NCBI GenBank assembly: GCA_027531395.1
Contig: JAPZRO010000005.1
Location: forward strand, 1 to 64,000
Source: Porphyrobacter sp.
Lineage (GTDB): Bacteria > Pseudomonadota > Alphaproteobacteria > Sphingomonadales > Sphingomonadaceae
DNA: 64,000 nt
Direction: 5' to 3'
Below the pieces are notes generated by a model that was not told where the DNA came from, made no database searches, and saw nothing but the letters and a program-made list of their open reading frames with translations. This document shows positions 17,872 through 27,509 of the stretch, one piece after another (within the stretch, counting starts at the first letter, position 1; each line of letters starts with the position of its first letter). A program made the position numbers and the translations under genes.

Positions 17872-18644
17872 GCGGCCTGTCTTTCGGCGGGAAAGCGACC
17901 GATCAGCTCGCGCGCCAGCGACATGTAGGCGCGGCTGCCGGTGCAATGCTGATCATAGACCAGCGCGGGAAGCCCGTGGCTCGGCGCCTCGGACAGGCGG
18001 ACGTTGCGCGGGATCACGGTGTCGAACACCAGCTTGCCGAGGCAGTCGCGCACATCGTCCGACACCTGATCGGTCAAGCGGTTGCGGCGGTCGAACATCG
18101 TCAGCGCCACGCCGATGATGCCGAGCCGCGGATTGAAGCGCTGCTGCACCTGGTCGACCGTCTGGAGCAGCTGCGAGAGCCCTTCGAGCGCGAAGAACTC
18201 GCACTGCAGCGGCACCAGAAGCGTATCGGCAGCGCAAAGCGCGTTCAATGTCAGCAGGCCGAGCGACGGCGGGCAGTCGATGAAGGCAATTTCGTGGCCC
18301 TTGTGGTTCTCCAGCGCATGGCGCAGCCGTGCGGTGCGCTCTTCCACTGAGACCAGCTCGACTTCGGCCCCAGACAGATCGACTGTCGCCGGGACGATAT
18401 CGAGGCGGGGAATGCTGGTCGGGACGATCGCGTCTTCGAGCGCGACTTCATCTACCAACAGATCATAGCTGGAGATTTCACGTGAAGCAGCGTGCACACC
18501 CAACCCGGTGGAGGCATTGCCCTGCGGATCGAGGTCGATAAGCAGGGTGCGCCAGCCCGTCGCCGCCATCGCCGTGGCGATGTTGATCGCGGTGGTGGTC
18601 TTGCCCACCCCGCCCTTCTGGTTGGCGATCGCGATGGTCAGCAT
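17868..18644 (-). CDS. parA: Chromosome-partitioning ATPase ParA (Soj)
   Basis: This 258-residue deviant-Walker ATPase has KGGVGKTTT at residues 10-18 and LIDLDPQGNAST near 39-50. The FIDCPPSLG switch II motif is also present. ParA binds DNA nonspecifically as an ATP dimer and moves ParB-parS complexes. It overlaps parB by 4 nt. A degenerate parS-like palindrome lies within its own coding sequence at 18474-18489. Confidence 0.97.
   Translation of the reverse strand: MLTIAIANQKGGVGKTTTAINIATAMAATGWRTLLIDLDPQGNASTGLGVHAASREISSYDLLVDEVALEDAIVPTSIPRLDIVPATVDLSGAEVELVSVEERTARLRHALENHKGHEIAFIDCPPSLGLLTLNALCAADTLLVPLQCEFFALEGLSQLLQTVDQVQQRFNPRLGIIGVALTMFDRRNRLTDQVSDDVRDCLGKLVFDTVIPRNVRLSEAPSHGLPALVYDQHCTGSRAYMSLARELIGRFPAERQAA
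18474..18489. promoter_or_regulatory. Degenerate parS-like site inside parA
   Basis: GATTTCACGTGAAGCA matches the consensus seen in this window at 13 of 16 positions and keeps the central TTCACGTGAA. It may be a weak or decayed site. Confidence 0.35.
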
Positions 18645-18701
18645 GGCGTTTCCCGTCCTTCCCGCGCGCGGATTCAGGTGGAATCCGCAAGGTTTCGCGT
18701 G

Positions 18702-19328
18702 TCAGGCCTTCACAATGATTCCCGCGTCGGGATCGGTCAAGGAATGTTTCACGTGAAACATTGCTCGAATCGAAGGCTTGAGCGTCTCCAACTCCTGCGC
18801 CGCCGAGCGCCCCTTGGGCAACACATAGGCGGTCTGCCTTGTGGAGAAGGGTGCGGACAAAGCGAGGAGTTTCGCGAGCGGGGCAAATGCGCGTGCCGAA
18901 ATGGCGCGGGCGGGAAAAGGCGCGACACGCTCGAGGCGCTGCCCCTCGACCCGGCATTTCTTCAAATCCAGCGCAGTAATGGCGGATTCGAGGAATTCCA
19001 CCCGCCGTGCGCGCGATTCGACCAGTACGACCGGCATGTTCGGGCAGAGCGCGGCGATCACCAGACCGGGGAAGCCCGGCCCGGAACCGAGATCGAGCCA
19101 CGGACCCTGCGCATTCGGTCCCAATGTTTCACGTGAAACATTTTCGAGCAGCTGCGCCGAATCGGCAATGTGGCGCTGCCAGATATGCGGCTCGGTCGGT
19201 TTGGCGATGAGGTTCTGGCGCTGGTTCTCCTCGAGCACCAGTGCGGCGAAGGCTTCGAGGCGCGCCATGCCCGCGTCATCGGTAAGCCCGGCAACATAGG
19301 CGCGGGCGTCTTCTTCGGTGACGATCAC
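18702..19328 (-). CDS. rsmG: 16S rRNA (guanine-N7) methyltransferase RsmG (GidB)
   Basis: This 208-residue S-adenosylmethionine-dependent methyltransferase makes m7G in the 530 loop of 16S rRNA. The SAM motif [12 protein letters not shown] is at residues 77-88. Two parS palindromes are embedded in the gene. One is read as NVSRET (63-68) just before the SAM motif and the other as MFHVKH (190-195) near the C-terminus. The start is a GTG that overlaps the mnmG stop (GTGA). Confidence 0.95.
   Translation of the reverse strand: MIVTEEDARAYVAGLTDDAGMARLEAFAALVLEENQRQNLIAKPTEPHIWQRHIADSAQLLENVSRETLGPNAQGPWLDLGSGPGFPGLVIAALCPNMPVVLVESRARRVEFLESAITALDLKKCRVEGQRLERVAPFPARAISARAFAPLAKLLALSAPFSTRQTAYVLPKGRSAAQELETLKPSIRAMFHVKHSLTDPDAGIIVKA
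18745..18760. promoter_or_regulatory. parS: parS centromere site 1 (in rsmG)
   Basis: TGTTTCACGTGAAACA, the perfect 16-bp bacterial parS palindrome. rsmG translates it, with one flanking base on each side, as MFHVKH. Confidence 0.95.
19125..19140. promoter_or_regulatory. parS: parS centromere site 2 (in rsmG)
   Basis: Perfect TGTTTCACGTGAAACA. rsmG reads it in a second frame as NVSRET. Confidence 0.95.
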
Positions 19329-21187
19329 GCCGCGCGCTGCCCGTCAGCAACACGCCGGCGAGCGTGGACCAGCAGCGCAGACAGCGCCGCCGGAGTCACG
19401 CCGGGCACCCGCCCTGCCGCCGCCAGCGTTCCCGGGGCGGCCTTGGTCAGGCGCTCGACCATCTCGTTGGAGAGACCCGGCACTTCGCCATAGGGGAAGT
19501 CCGCCGATAACGGCAGCGCTTCGCTCGCGCGCAGATCGCGCAGCTCGGCATCCTGCCGCGCCAGATAGGGTGCATAGGCCGCATCCTCGGCCATTTCCTC
19601 GGCAAGCAGGGGATCGAGAGCCATCACCTCTGCCAGCCAGGGCGCGAGAGCCTCGGGCGTCACGCCGTCGTAGCGCAGCCACTCGGCCAACGGCTTCTCG
19701 CCATGATCGCGTCGCACCGGCAGGCCGAGATCGGCGAGCTCGCGGGCGTGGACCTTCTCCGAATGTTTCACGTGAAACATTTGCCGCACCTCTTCGCGGC
19801 GCTCCCACCAGAGGCGGCGCTCCTCGCCCACACACCCCGCAGCAATGCCCAGCCCCGTCAGGCGGGTGGCGGCATTGTTGGCGCGCAGACGCAGGCGATA
19901 TTCGGCGCGAGCGGTAAGCATCCGGTAGGGTTCCGACACGCCCTGAAGCGTCAAATCGTCAATCATCACAGCAATATAGCTGTTCGCGCGATCAAGCTGC
20001 GGCGCTTGCTTGCCGAGCGCTGCGGCGGCGGCTTCAAGCCCCGCGACCAGACCCTGCGCGGCCGCTTCCTCGTACCCCGTGGTGCCGTTGATCTGCCCGG
20101 CGCAATAGAGCCCGGGGATCGCACGCACCTGAAGATCGGGTGTCAGCGCGCGCGGATCGATGTGATCATACTCGACCGCATAGCCCGGCTGCACGATTGC
20201 CACCCGCGCGCAGCCCGGCATGGTCCGCACCACGGTCTCCTGCACATCGACCGGCAGCGAGGTGCTGATGCCGTTGGGATAGACCAGATGGGTATCCAGC
20301 CCCTCGGGCTCGAGGAACACCTGATGCCCCTCACGGTCGCCAAAGCGATGGATCTTGTCCTCGATCGAGGGGCAATAGCGCGGGCCCGCCGCCGCAATCG
20401 CACCGGAGAACAGCGGCGAGCGGTGGAGATTGGCGCGGATCGCGTCGTGCCCTGCCTGCGTGGTGCGGGTGATCGCGCAGAACACCTGCGGATTGGCTCG
20501 CGCTGGCGTGAGCGGCGACATGGTCCAGCTTTCGCCGTCCGAAGGCTGTTCCTCCAGCACCGCCCAGTCGATGGTGCGTCCATCGAGGCGCGGCGGTGTG
20601 CCGGTCTTGAGCCGCGCCATCGGCAGATCAGCGCCGCGAAGCTGCTCGGCGAGGCGCTTCGCGGCATTCTCGCCGATGCGCCCACCCTCGAACCGCTCCT
20701 CGCCGCGGAACAATACGCCGCCGAGGAAGGTGCCGGTGCACAGGACCACGCGCCCCGCTTCGAGGATGGTGCCATCGGCCAGTTCCAGCCCGGCCACCGC
20801 CCCGCCCTTCAGCACCAGCGCTGCCGCCTCGCCCTGCACCAGCGCAAGATTATCCTGCCCGCGAACCATCGCCTGCACCGCCGCCTTGAACCGCACGCGG
20901 TCGGCCTGAACGCGCGGACCCCAGACAGCACTGCCCTTGGAGCGGTTGAGCATCCGGTAATGGATCGCACCTGCATCCGCCGCGCGGCCGATCACGCCGT
21001 CGAGCGCATCGACCTCGCGCACCAGATGCCCCTTGCCGAGGCCACCGATCGCCGGATTGCAGCTCATCGCGCCGATGGCGTCCAGATCGAACGAGACCAG
21101 CGCTGTGCGCGCACCCATCCGGGCCGCCGCGCAGGCGGCCTCCACCCCGGCGTGACCGCCGCCGATGACGAGGACATCGAAGGAATG
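19325..21187 (-). CDS. mnmG: tRNA U34 carboxymethylaminomethyl-modifying enzyme MnmG (GidA)
   Basis: This 620-residue FAD protein works with MnmE to modify wobble uridine 34 of certain tRNAs. The FAD-binding [17 protein letters not shown] is at residues 9-25, and [22 protein letters not shown] follows. A late insertion reads [12 protein letters not shown] where a parS palindrome is embedded. I chose the ATG at 21187, which gives the usual [12 protein letters not shown] start, over one 13 codons upstream. Its stop overlaps rsmG. The two genes sit together in many bacteria near the origin. Confidence 0.96.
   Translation of the reverse strand, partial: HSFDVLVIGGGHAGVEAACAAARMGARTALVSFDLDAIGAMSCNPAIGGLGKGHLVREVDALDGVIGRAADAGAIHYRMLNRSKGSAVWGPRVQADRVRFKAAVQAMVRGQDNLALVQGEAAALVLKGGAVAGLELADGTILEAGRVVLCTGTFLGGVLFRGEERFEGGRIGENAAKRLAEQLRGADLPMARLKTGTPPRLDGRTIDWAVLEEQPSDGESWTMSPLTPARANPQVFCAITRTTQAGHDAIRANLHRSPLFSGAIAAAGPRYCPSIEDKIHRFGDREGHQVFLEPEGLDTHLVYPNGISTSLPVDVQETVVRTMPGCARVAIVQPGYAVEYDHIDPRALTPDLQVRAIPGLYCAGQINGTTGYEEAAAQGLVAGLEAAAAALGKQAPQLDRANSYIAVMIDDLTLQGVSEPYRMLTARAEYRLRLRANNAATRLTGLGIAAGCVGEERRLWWERREEVRQMFHVKHSEKVHARELADLGLPVRRDHGEKPLAEWLRYDGVTPEALAPWLAEVMALDPLLAEEMAEDAAYAPYLARQDAELRDLRASEALPLSADFPYGEVPGLSNEMVERLTKAAPGTLAAAGRVPGVTPAALSALLVHARRRVADGQRAA
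19764..19779. promoter_or_regulatory. parS: parS centromere site 3 (in mnmG)
   Basis: Perfect TGTTTCACGTGAAACA, translated as MFHVKH within mnmG. Confidence 0.95.
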
Positions 21188-21265
21188 CATGGGCGCGCAG
21201 ATAGGCCCTGGCGCGGGGATCGTCAAAGCGGATTTGGCGATGTGGGCCTGAGACTGAGGCCCGAA

Positions 21266-21281
21266 TGTTTCACGTGAAACA
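21266..21281. promoter_or_regulatory. parS: parS centromere site 4 (mnmE-mnmG gap)
   Basis: Perfect TGTTTCACGTGAAACA in the 148-bp gap between mnmE and mnmG. Confidence 0.95.
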
Positions 21282-21303
21282 TTGGAGAGTGCGTCGCAGC
21301 CAA

Positions 21304-21319
21304 TGTTTCACGTGAAACA
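21304..21319. promoter_or_regulatory. parS: parS centromere site 5 (mnmE-mnmG gap)
   Basis: Perfect TGTTTCACGTGAAACA, 38 bp from site 4 centre to centre, in the same gap. Confidence 0.95.
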
Positions 21320-21335
21320 TTTGCGCCGCCCGGGC

Positions 21336-22622
21336 TCACTTGCCGATGCAGAAGCGTCCGAACAGGGTGTCGAGCATGTCCTCGGTGGTGGCGCGGCCGA
21401 TCAGGCGGTCGAAGGCGAGACGTGCGCGGCGCAGTTCTTCGGCGACCAGCAGGGGATCGGACAGAGTCTTTGCGCTCTCGAGCGCCTCGGCGGCTTCCGA
21501 CAGCCGCGCATGCTGGCGCGCATTGAGCGCGGCCTCGCCCGGCTTCGGCAGCGCCTCGCGCGCGGTCCCGACCAGCGCCAGCTTGAGGGCCGCCACGCCC
21601 TCCCCCGTCGTCGCCGACAGCGTGAAGCGCGCCGCAGCCTTAGGCGCAAACCCCTCACGGTCGGATTGCGCCGCGACTTCCCACGCACCTTCAGGTCCCT
21701 CGCCTTCGGGCCCGAGCCACAGCACCAGATCCGCCCGCGCCAGTTCGGCCTCGGCGCGGGCAATGCCGATAGCCTCGATCGCATCCGCCTCGGCGGTCTC
21801 GCGCAAGCCCGCGGTGTCGACGAAGGTGAACGGCACCCCGTCGATTGCCACCGAGCGTTCGATCACATCGCGGGTCGTCCCGGCGATGGGCGAGGTGATC
21901 GCCGCCTCGCTTTCGGTGAGGGCGTTGAACAAGGTCGACTTGCCCGCATTGGGCGGGCCCGCCAGCACCACGCGGAAGCCCTCGCCCAGCCGCTCTGAAC
22001 GCGGGCGGGCGAGCCATGCGGCGAGTTCGCCTGCGAGCGCGCCAATGTTCCACGTGAAACATTCGGGGAGATCGGCCGAATCCTCCTCGTCCGAGAAATC
22101 GAGCACACCCTCGACTTCCGCCGACAGGCCGAGCACCCGTTCCCGCCAGCCTTCAACCTGCCGCGACAGCGCCCCGCCGGCATTGGCGAGAGCGGCCGCG
22201 CGCTGGAGTTCGGTCTCGGCGGCGAGCAGGTCGCCCAACCCTTCGGCCTCGGCGAGATCGATCCGGCCATTGGCGAAGGCGCGGCGGGTGAATTCGCCCG
22301 GCTCGGCCCGGCGGGTGTCCGGCAGCGCGGCGAGCGCCGTCTCGACCGCAGCGATCACCGCACGGCCGCCATGGCAGTGGAATTCGGCAAGATCCTCGCC
22401 CGTCGCGGTGTTGGGCCCCGGAAACCACAGCACCAGCGCCTCGTCGAGCAGCGCACCGGACGCATCGCGTAATTTCGCCAGCACCGCGCGGCGCGGTTCG
22501 GGTACCCTGCCCGCCAGCGCGGCCAGCGCCTCGCCTGCGCGCAGCCCCGAAACCCGCACCACCCCGATGCCCGCAGGCGGCACACCGCTCGAAAGCGCGA
22601 AGATGGTGCGTGACTGGGTCAT
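21336..22622 (-). CDS. mnmE: tRNA modification GTPase MnmE (TrmE)
   Basis: This 428-residue GTPase is the partner of MnmG in U34 modification. The N-terminal tetrahydrofolate-binding domain spans about 1-118. The G domain is inserted in a helical domain, with P-loop AGPPNAGKST at 221-230 and DTAGLRE after it. The C-terminal FCIGK carries the conserved cysteine. ECFTWNI at 187-193, just before the G domain, is encoded by a one-base variant parS. Confidence 0.96.
   Translation of the reverse strand: MTQSRTIFALSSGVPPAGIGVVRVSGLRAGEALAALAGRVPEPRRAVLAKLRDASGALLDEALVLWFPGPNTATGEDLAEFHCHGGRAVIAAVETALAALPDTRRAEPGEFTRRAFANGRIDLAEAEGLGDLLAAETELQRAAALANAGGALSRQVEGWRERVLGLSAEVEGVLDFSDEEDSADLPECFTWNIGALAGELAAWLARPRSERLGEGFRVVLAGPPNAGKSTLFNALTESEAAITSPIAGTTRDVIERSVAIDGVPFTFVDTAGLRETAEADAIEAIGIARAEAELARADLVLWLGPEGEGPEGAWEVAAQSDREGFAPKAAARFTLSATTGEGVAALKLALVGTAREALPKPGEAALNARQHARLSEAAEALESAKTLSDPLLVAEELRRARLAFDRLIGRATTEDMLDTLFGRFCIGK
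22046..22061. promoter_or_regulatory. parS: parS centromere site 6 (in mnmE, one mismatch)
   Basis: Plus strand TGTTCCACGTGAAACA differs from the consensus at one base. On the mnmE coding strand it reads TGT TTC ACG TGG AAC A, where the consensus would give TGA and stop translation. Confidence 0.85.
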
Positions 22623-22629
22623 GCAGGGA

Positions 22630-22890
22630 TCAGTCGGAAGCCTTCGGCCCCTTACCGCCGGAAGCGGCCTTCATCCCGCCTTCGACGAAGCTCTGGAACA
22701 GCTTGAGCCCCACCTGCCCCATCGGCGCGAGCGCCTGGGCATATTCCGCCATCTGCGCGGGGTTGGAGACGCCCTGCATCGCCTTGGTGATGTTGTCGAC
22801 ATAGACGGAGTTGGCCGCCGACACATCGGGCAGACCGAGGAAACTGCGGGCCTCTTCGGGGGTGCAGTCGACTTCGATGGTGATCTTCAT
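22630..22890 (-). CDS. Small conserved protein (probable DUF6489)
   Basis: This 86-residue acidic, cytoplasmic-looking protein begins MKITIEVDCTPEEARSFLGL and ends with a short flexible KAASGGKGPK tail. The opening resembles the DUF6489 family of sphingomonads and relatives, whose function is unknown; I recall that family number from memory. GGAGAGGAGA lies upstream of the ATG at 22890. It precedes mnmE by 7 bp, so the two are probably co-transcribed. The frame stays open further upstream but would overlap the divergent hydrolase gene. Confidence 0.7.
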   Translation of the reverse strand: MKITIEVDCTPEEARSFLGLPDVSAANSVYVDNITKAMQGVSNPAQMAEYAQALAPMGQVGLKLFQSFVEGGMKAASGGKGPKASD

Positions 22891-23002
22891 GGGACTTGGC
22901 TCTCCTCTCCCGCTCGCGCCTCTCTCATTTGGGCTTGGCAGCCAAGCAAGGCAAGCGATAGGACACCGGCCTGCAATCGCGAACCAGCCGGAGAGAGACG
23001 CC

Positions 23003-23716
23003 ATGAGCCTCAATGAAACCATCCCCACCCTTGAAGGCCCAAATGACAAGGACGGGGCCAGCTTCGGCGCCTATGTCGCGCAGCCCACTGGCACGCCCAA
23101 GGGCGCGATCATCGTCATCCAGGAGATCTTCGGGGTGAACCCCGGCATCCGCCAGAAGTGCGACAAGCTCGCCGCCGAAGGCTGGCTGGCCGTGGCGCCC
23201 GATCTGTTCTGGCGGCTCAAGCCCGGCATCGAGCTTGATCCCGATGTACAGGCCGAATTCACCCAAGCGCTTGATTGGATGGGGCAATTCGATCAGGATA
23301 CCGGCATCCGCGATATCGAGGCGACGATCCACCACATTCGCCGCACGCTCGGCGTCGCCAAGGTCGGCTGCGTCGGCTACTGCCTCGGCGGCCGACTCGC
23401 CTACATGACCGCCGCGCGCACCGACATCGACGCCAGCGTCGGCTATTACGGCGTCGGCATCGACGGCCTCCTCGGCGAGAAGCACGCGATCAGCAATCCG
23501 CTGATGCTGCACATCCCTACCGCCGACGGTTTCGTCCCGCCCGAGACCCAGGCAGCGATGCACACCGCGCTCGACGATCATCCGCGCGTGACGCTTCACG
23601 ATTACGAGGGGCTCGATCACGGCTTTGCGACCGAAACCGGCCTGCGCCGTCACGAGGAAGCCGCCAATCTCGCCGACAGCCGCACCGCCGCCTTCTTCGC
23701 CGAGGCTCTCGCGTGA
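23003..23716 (+). CDS. Dienelactone hydrolase family protein
   Basis: This 237-residue alpha/beta hydrolase is of the dienelactone hydrolase type. The nucleophile motif is GYCLGG, with cysteine in place of serine as is usual in this family, near residue 122. The catalytic aspartate is probably in HIPTADGFV and the histidine in GLDHGFA. The N-terminal IVIQEIFGVNPGIR segment is characteristic. It may hydrolyse lactones or other small esters; no aromatic-degradation genes are nearby. GAGAGAG precedes the ATG. The stop overlaps the next gene. Confidence 0.88.
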   Translation: MSLNETIPTLEGPNDKDGASFGAYVAQPTGTPKGAIIVIQEIFGVNPGIRQKCDKLAAEGWLAVAPDLFWRLKPGIELDPDVQAEFTQALDWMGQFDQDTGIRDIEATIHHIRRTLGVAKVGCVGYCLGGRLAYMTAARTDIDASVGYYGVGIDGLLGEKHAISNPLMLHIPTADGFVPPETQAAMHTALDDHPRVTLHDYEGLDHGFATETGLRRHEEAANLADSRTAAFFAEALA

Positions 23717-24111
23717 GCGGCGCCGCCAATCTCGCCCGCTGGCACGCCTATATGGAGAGCGAGGGCGATGAGGCCGCGCTCTCCGCGATCATCGCCGATG
23801 ATTGCGTGTTCCACTCACCGGTGGTGCACACGCCCCAGGCCGGCAAGCCGATCGTCATGGCCTACCTGATCGCCGCCGCCCACACGCTCGGGAACGACAG
23901 CTTCCACTATGTCCGGGAACTGGTGGATGGCGACGAAATGATGCTCGAATTCGTCACCGAGATGGAAGGGATCACCGTCAACGGGGTCGACATCATCCGC
24001 TGGAACGCGGATGGGAAAATCAGCGATTTCAAGGTGATGGTGCGCCCGCTGAAGGCGATCAACAAGGTCTGGGAAATGATGGGCGCGCAGCTCGCCAAGG
24101 CGAAGGGCTAG
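23713..24111 (+). CDS. SnoaL-like (NTF2-fold) protein
   Basis: This 132-residue protein has the cone-shaped NTF2/SnoaL fold pattern. It opens with a helical NLARWHAYMESEGDEAAL, then CVFHSPV, a central helix, and strands ending in GKISDFKVMVRPLKAI. The family includes polyketide cyclases and small isomerases, but most members have no known role. The start is a GTG overlapping the TGA of the dienelactone hydrolase (GTGA), so the two are translated together and may act on the same compound. Confidence 0.78.
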   Translation: MSGAANLARWHAYMESEGDEAALSAIIADDCVFHSPVVHTPQAGKPIVMAYLIAAAHTLGNDSFHYVRELVDGDEMMLEFVTEMEGITVNGVDIIRWNADGKISDFKVMVRPLKAINKVWEMMGAQLAKAKG

Positions 24112-24117
24112 GCGCGC

Positions 24118-24510
24118 CTAGTTCAGCACCGCGAAGTTGACGATCATCTTGCGGACCTCGGGATCGAGGCCCTCGGGCAGGTCGCGTTCGAGCATTTCGC
24201 GCCGTGAGGCGATGCTTTCGGCGATCATCACCCGCTTCATCGCCCAGTCAGGGCAGGTCCGCGCCGCGATCCCGCGCCGGTCGAGCACCGAGACCCCGCT
24301 GTGGCGCGGATCGGCGAAGATCGTCTCCATCAGCGCATTGACCTGGCCTTCCTCGCCTTCGAGCAGCTGGAGGAAATTGCGCCCGTTGAACAGCAGCAGG
24401 CCGGTAATCCCGCGCGCCGGATTGTTGCGCGCGCTGGCGGCGAGGATAGCATCGACTTCCTCGCGCGGAAGGGTGGGCGCAGTGCTGATGTAGAGATACT
24501 GGCTAAGCAC
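24118..24510 (-). CDS. BLUF-domain blue-light photoreceptor (stand-alone)
   Basis: This 130-residue protein is a single BLUF domain, which binds FAD and senses blue light through hydrogen-bond switching. Key residues match the family: Tyr7 in YLYIS, Asn30 before ARGITGLLLF, Gln48 in FLQLLEGE, and Trp89 and Met91 in PDWAMKR. There is no attached output domain, so it must act through a partner. It lies downstream of rho on the same strand and converges with the SnoaL gene. Confidence 0.92.
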   Translation of the reverse strand: MLSQYLYISTAPTLPREEVDAILAASARNNPARGITGLLLFNGRNFLQLLEGEEGQVNALMETIFADPRHSGVSVLDRRGIAARTCPDWAMKRVMIAESIASRREMLERDLPEGLDPEVRKMIVNFAVLN

Positions 24511-24537
24511 GTCGTCCCGTCCCTTAACGCCTGTCCT

Positions 24538-24561
24538 AGCGGGCCGACCCCATGGCCCGCT
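24538..24561 (-). terminator. GC-rich hairpin between rho and the BLUF gene
   Basis: AGCGGGCC and GGCCCGCT form a perfect 8-bp stem with an 8-nt loop just past the rho stop. There is no T-run, so it may be a processing or pause structure rather than a full terminator. Confidence 0.4.
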
Positions 24562-24572
24562 TCCATGCTAAC

Positions 24573-25838
<1,266 letters not shown>

Positions 25839-26041
25839 TGGTAATTTCCGAAAAAAGCAGATGTGGCCGGATGGTCAGTGCCGCTTGAGAAAGCGGTGTC
25901 CCGATGGGCGGGACTGGGCTTGGAGAAAGCAGACCGTGGTGGAGCGCGATCACGCTCCGGATACCGGAGTGGTGGGGCGGAGATAGAAGCGCGCGGGCGC
26001 GCGGTCAATTAAGGAAATGAGGGGGCGCGCTGCCCCCTGTC

Positions 26042-26485
26042 TTAGAACGGCTTGAGGTAAACCAGCGCGACGATCAGCACCAGCAGCAGGCCCGGCAGCT
26101 CGCCGACCATGCGCAAGGTGCTCTCGGTCAGCGGACGCTCGCCGCGGGCCATCTTCTTGGTCTGCGCCACCAGCCAGCCGTGGAAGCCCGTCATCGCCAG
26201 CACGAAAGTGAGCTTGGCGTGGAACCACCCCTCGCTGAAGAAGCCCATCGCGATCGCCATGGAGAGGCCCAGCACCCAGACGATGATCAGGCTGGGGGTG
26301 AGGATGATCTTGCGCAGTTTGCCCATGCGCGTCGCCCACTTGGCCTCGCCTTCCGAGCCGGGCGCGTGATCGAGCATGTAGATGCACTGGCGCGGCAGCA
26401 TGAACAGGCCCGCCATCCAGAACACCATGAAGATCACATGGCCGATCTTGAGGAAGGGGTAGATCAGAAGGAGCGTCGATTGCAT
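26042..26485 (-). CDS. hemJ: Protoporphyrinogen IX oxidase HemJ
   Basis: This 147-residue integral membrane protein has four predicted transmembrane helices. The conserved His and Arg of HemJ sit in FLKIGHVIFMVFWMAGLFMLPR, with a second histidine region near GWFHAKL. It oxidises protoporphyrinogen IX to protoporphyrin IX in bacteria lacking HemG and HemY. It follows hemE by 7 bp, so two steps of heme synthesis are co-transcribed. GGAG is not obvious upstream; coupling to hemE is likely. Confidence 0.92.
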   Translation of the reverse strand: MQSTLLLIYPFLKIGHVIFMVFWMAGLFMLPRQCIYMLDHAPGSEGEAKWATRMGKLRKIILTPSLIIVWVLGLSMAIAMGFFSEGWFHAKLTFVLAMTGFHGWLVAQTKKMARGERPLTESTLRMVGELPGLLLVLIVALVYLKPF

Positions 26486-26492
26486 CGCGGGC

Positions 26493-27509
26493 TTACCCTC
26501 TCAGCGCTGCAAGCAGTTCCTCGACATGGGCAATCGGCGTGTGCTGGCCGATCCCGTGACCGAGGTTGAAGACATGCGGACGATCCTCGAAGGCAGCGAT
26601 GATCGTCTTGACCCGCGCTGCCACCGCCGGGCCGCCGGCTTCGAGCAGCAGCGGATCGAAATTGCCCTGCACCGGCATTCCGGCGGGCAGGCTCTGGTGC
26701 GCCCAGACCGGATCGAGCGTCTCGTCGAGGCCAACCGCATCCACGCCCGTCTCGCGGGCATAGGCGGGCAACTTCGCGCCAGCACCCTTGGGGAAGCCGA
26801 TGACAGGCGTATCGGGATGGGTTTCCTTGAGCTTGGCTGTGATCGCGGCGTTGGGGGCGATCACCCACTTCTCGAACTGGTCAGGTGCAAGGCTCCCTGC
26901 CCAGCTGTCGAACAGCTGCACCGCTTCCGCGCCCGCATCGATCTGGCCGCGCAGATAGGTGACCGAAACCTCGACGATGGCATCGATGATCGCCTGCATA
27001 TGCGCCGGATCGCGATAGGCCAGCAGCCGCGCCGGCCCCTGATCCTTGGAGCCTTCGCCCGCGATCATGTAGGTCGCGACCGTCCAGGGGCTCCCCGCAA
27101 AGCCGAGCATCGTCACATCCGGCCCGATCTGCTGGCGGGTGAGGCGCACGGTCTCGTAGACCGGCTCGAACCGCTCGAATGCCGGGGTGAACGAGTCGAG
27201 CCCAACCTCCAGCAGCGTCGGCGCAAGGTGCGGGCCTTCACCGGCAGCAAAGGTCAGCCCCTGACCCATGGCGTGGGGCACGATCAGGATGTCGGAAAAC
27301 AGGATCGCGCCGTCGAACCCGAAGCGCCGGATCGGCTGCACGGTAATCTCGGCCGCGGCCTCGCTGTCATAGACCAGCTCGAGGAAGCCGCCCTTCTCTG
27401 CCCGCAAGGCCCTGTATTCCGGCAGATAACGCCCTGCCTGTCGCATGAGCCAGACGGGAGCTTGCGGCTGGCGGACACCTTTGAGCGTATCGAGAAGCGG
27501 ACCGGGCAT
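26493..27509 (-). CDS. hemE: Uroporphyrinogen decarboxylase
   Basis: This 338-residue TIM-barrel enzyme decarboxylates the four acetate side chains of uroporphyrinogen III to give coproporphyrinogen III. The N-terminal signature PVWLMRQAGRYLPEYR is at about residues 18-33, and the second signature GFAGSPWTVATYMI lies near 134-147. Length is normal. The gene begins at the edge of an AT-rich stretch. It is the left neighbour of the chromosomal origin in Caulobacter and Rickettsia and occupies the same place here. Confidence 0.97.
   Translation of the reverse strand: MPGPLLDTLKGVRQPQAPVWLMRQAGRYLPEYRALRAEKGGFLELVYDSEAAAEITVQPIRRFGFDGAILFSDILIVPHAMGQGLTFAAGEGPHLAPTLLEVGLDSFTPAFERFEPVYETVRLTRQQIGPDVTMLGFAGSPWTVATYMIAGEGSKDQGPARLLAYRDPAHMQAIIDAIVEVSVTYLRGQIDAGAEAVQLFDSWAGSLAPDQFEKWVIAPNAAITAKLKETHPDTPVIGFPKGAGAKLPAYARETGVDAVGLDETLDPVWAHQSLPAGMPVQGNFDPLLLEAGGPAVAARVKTIIAAFEDRPHVFNLGHGIGQHTPIAHVEELLAALRG

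Noticed and set aside
26020..26038. GGGGGC/GCCCCC hairpin after hemJ
   Set aside because: The short stem is not followed by a clean T-run, so termination between hemJ and rho is not supported.
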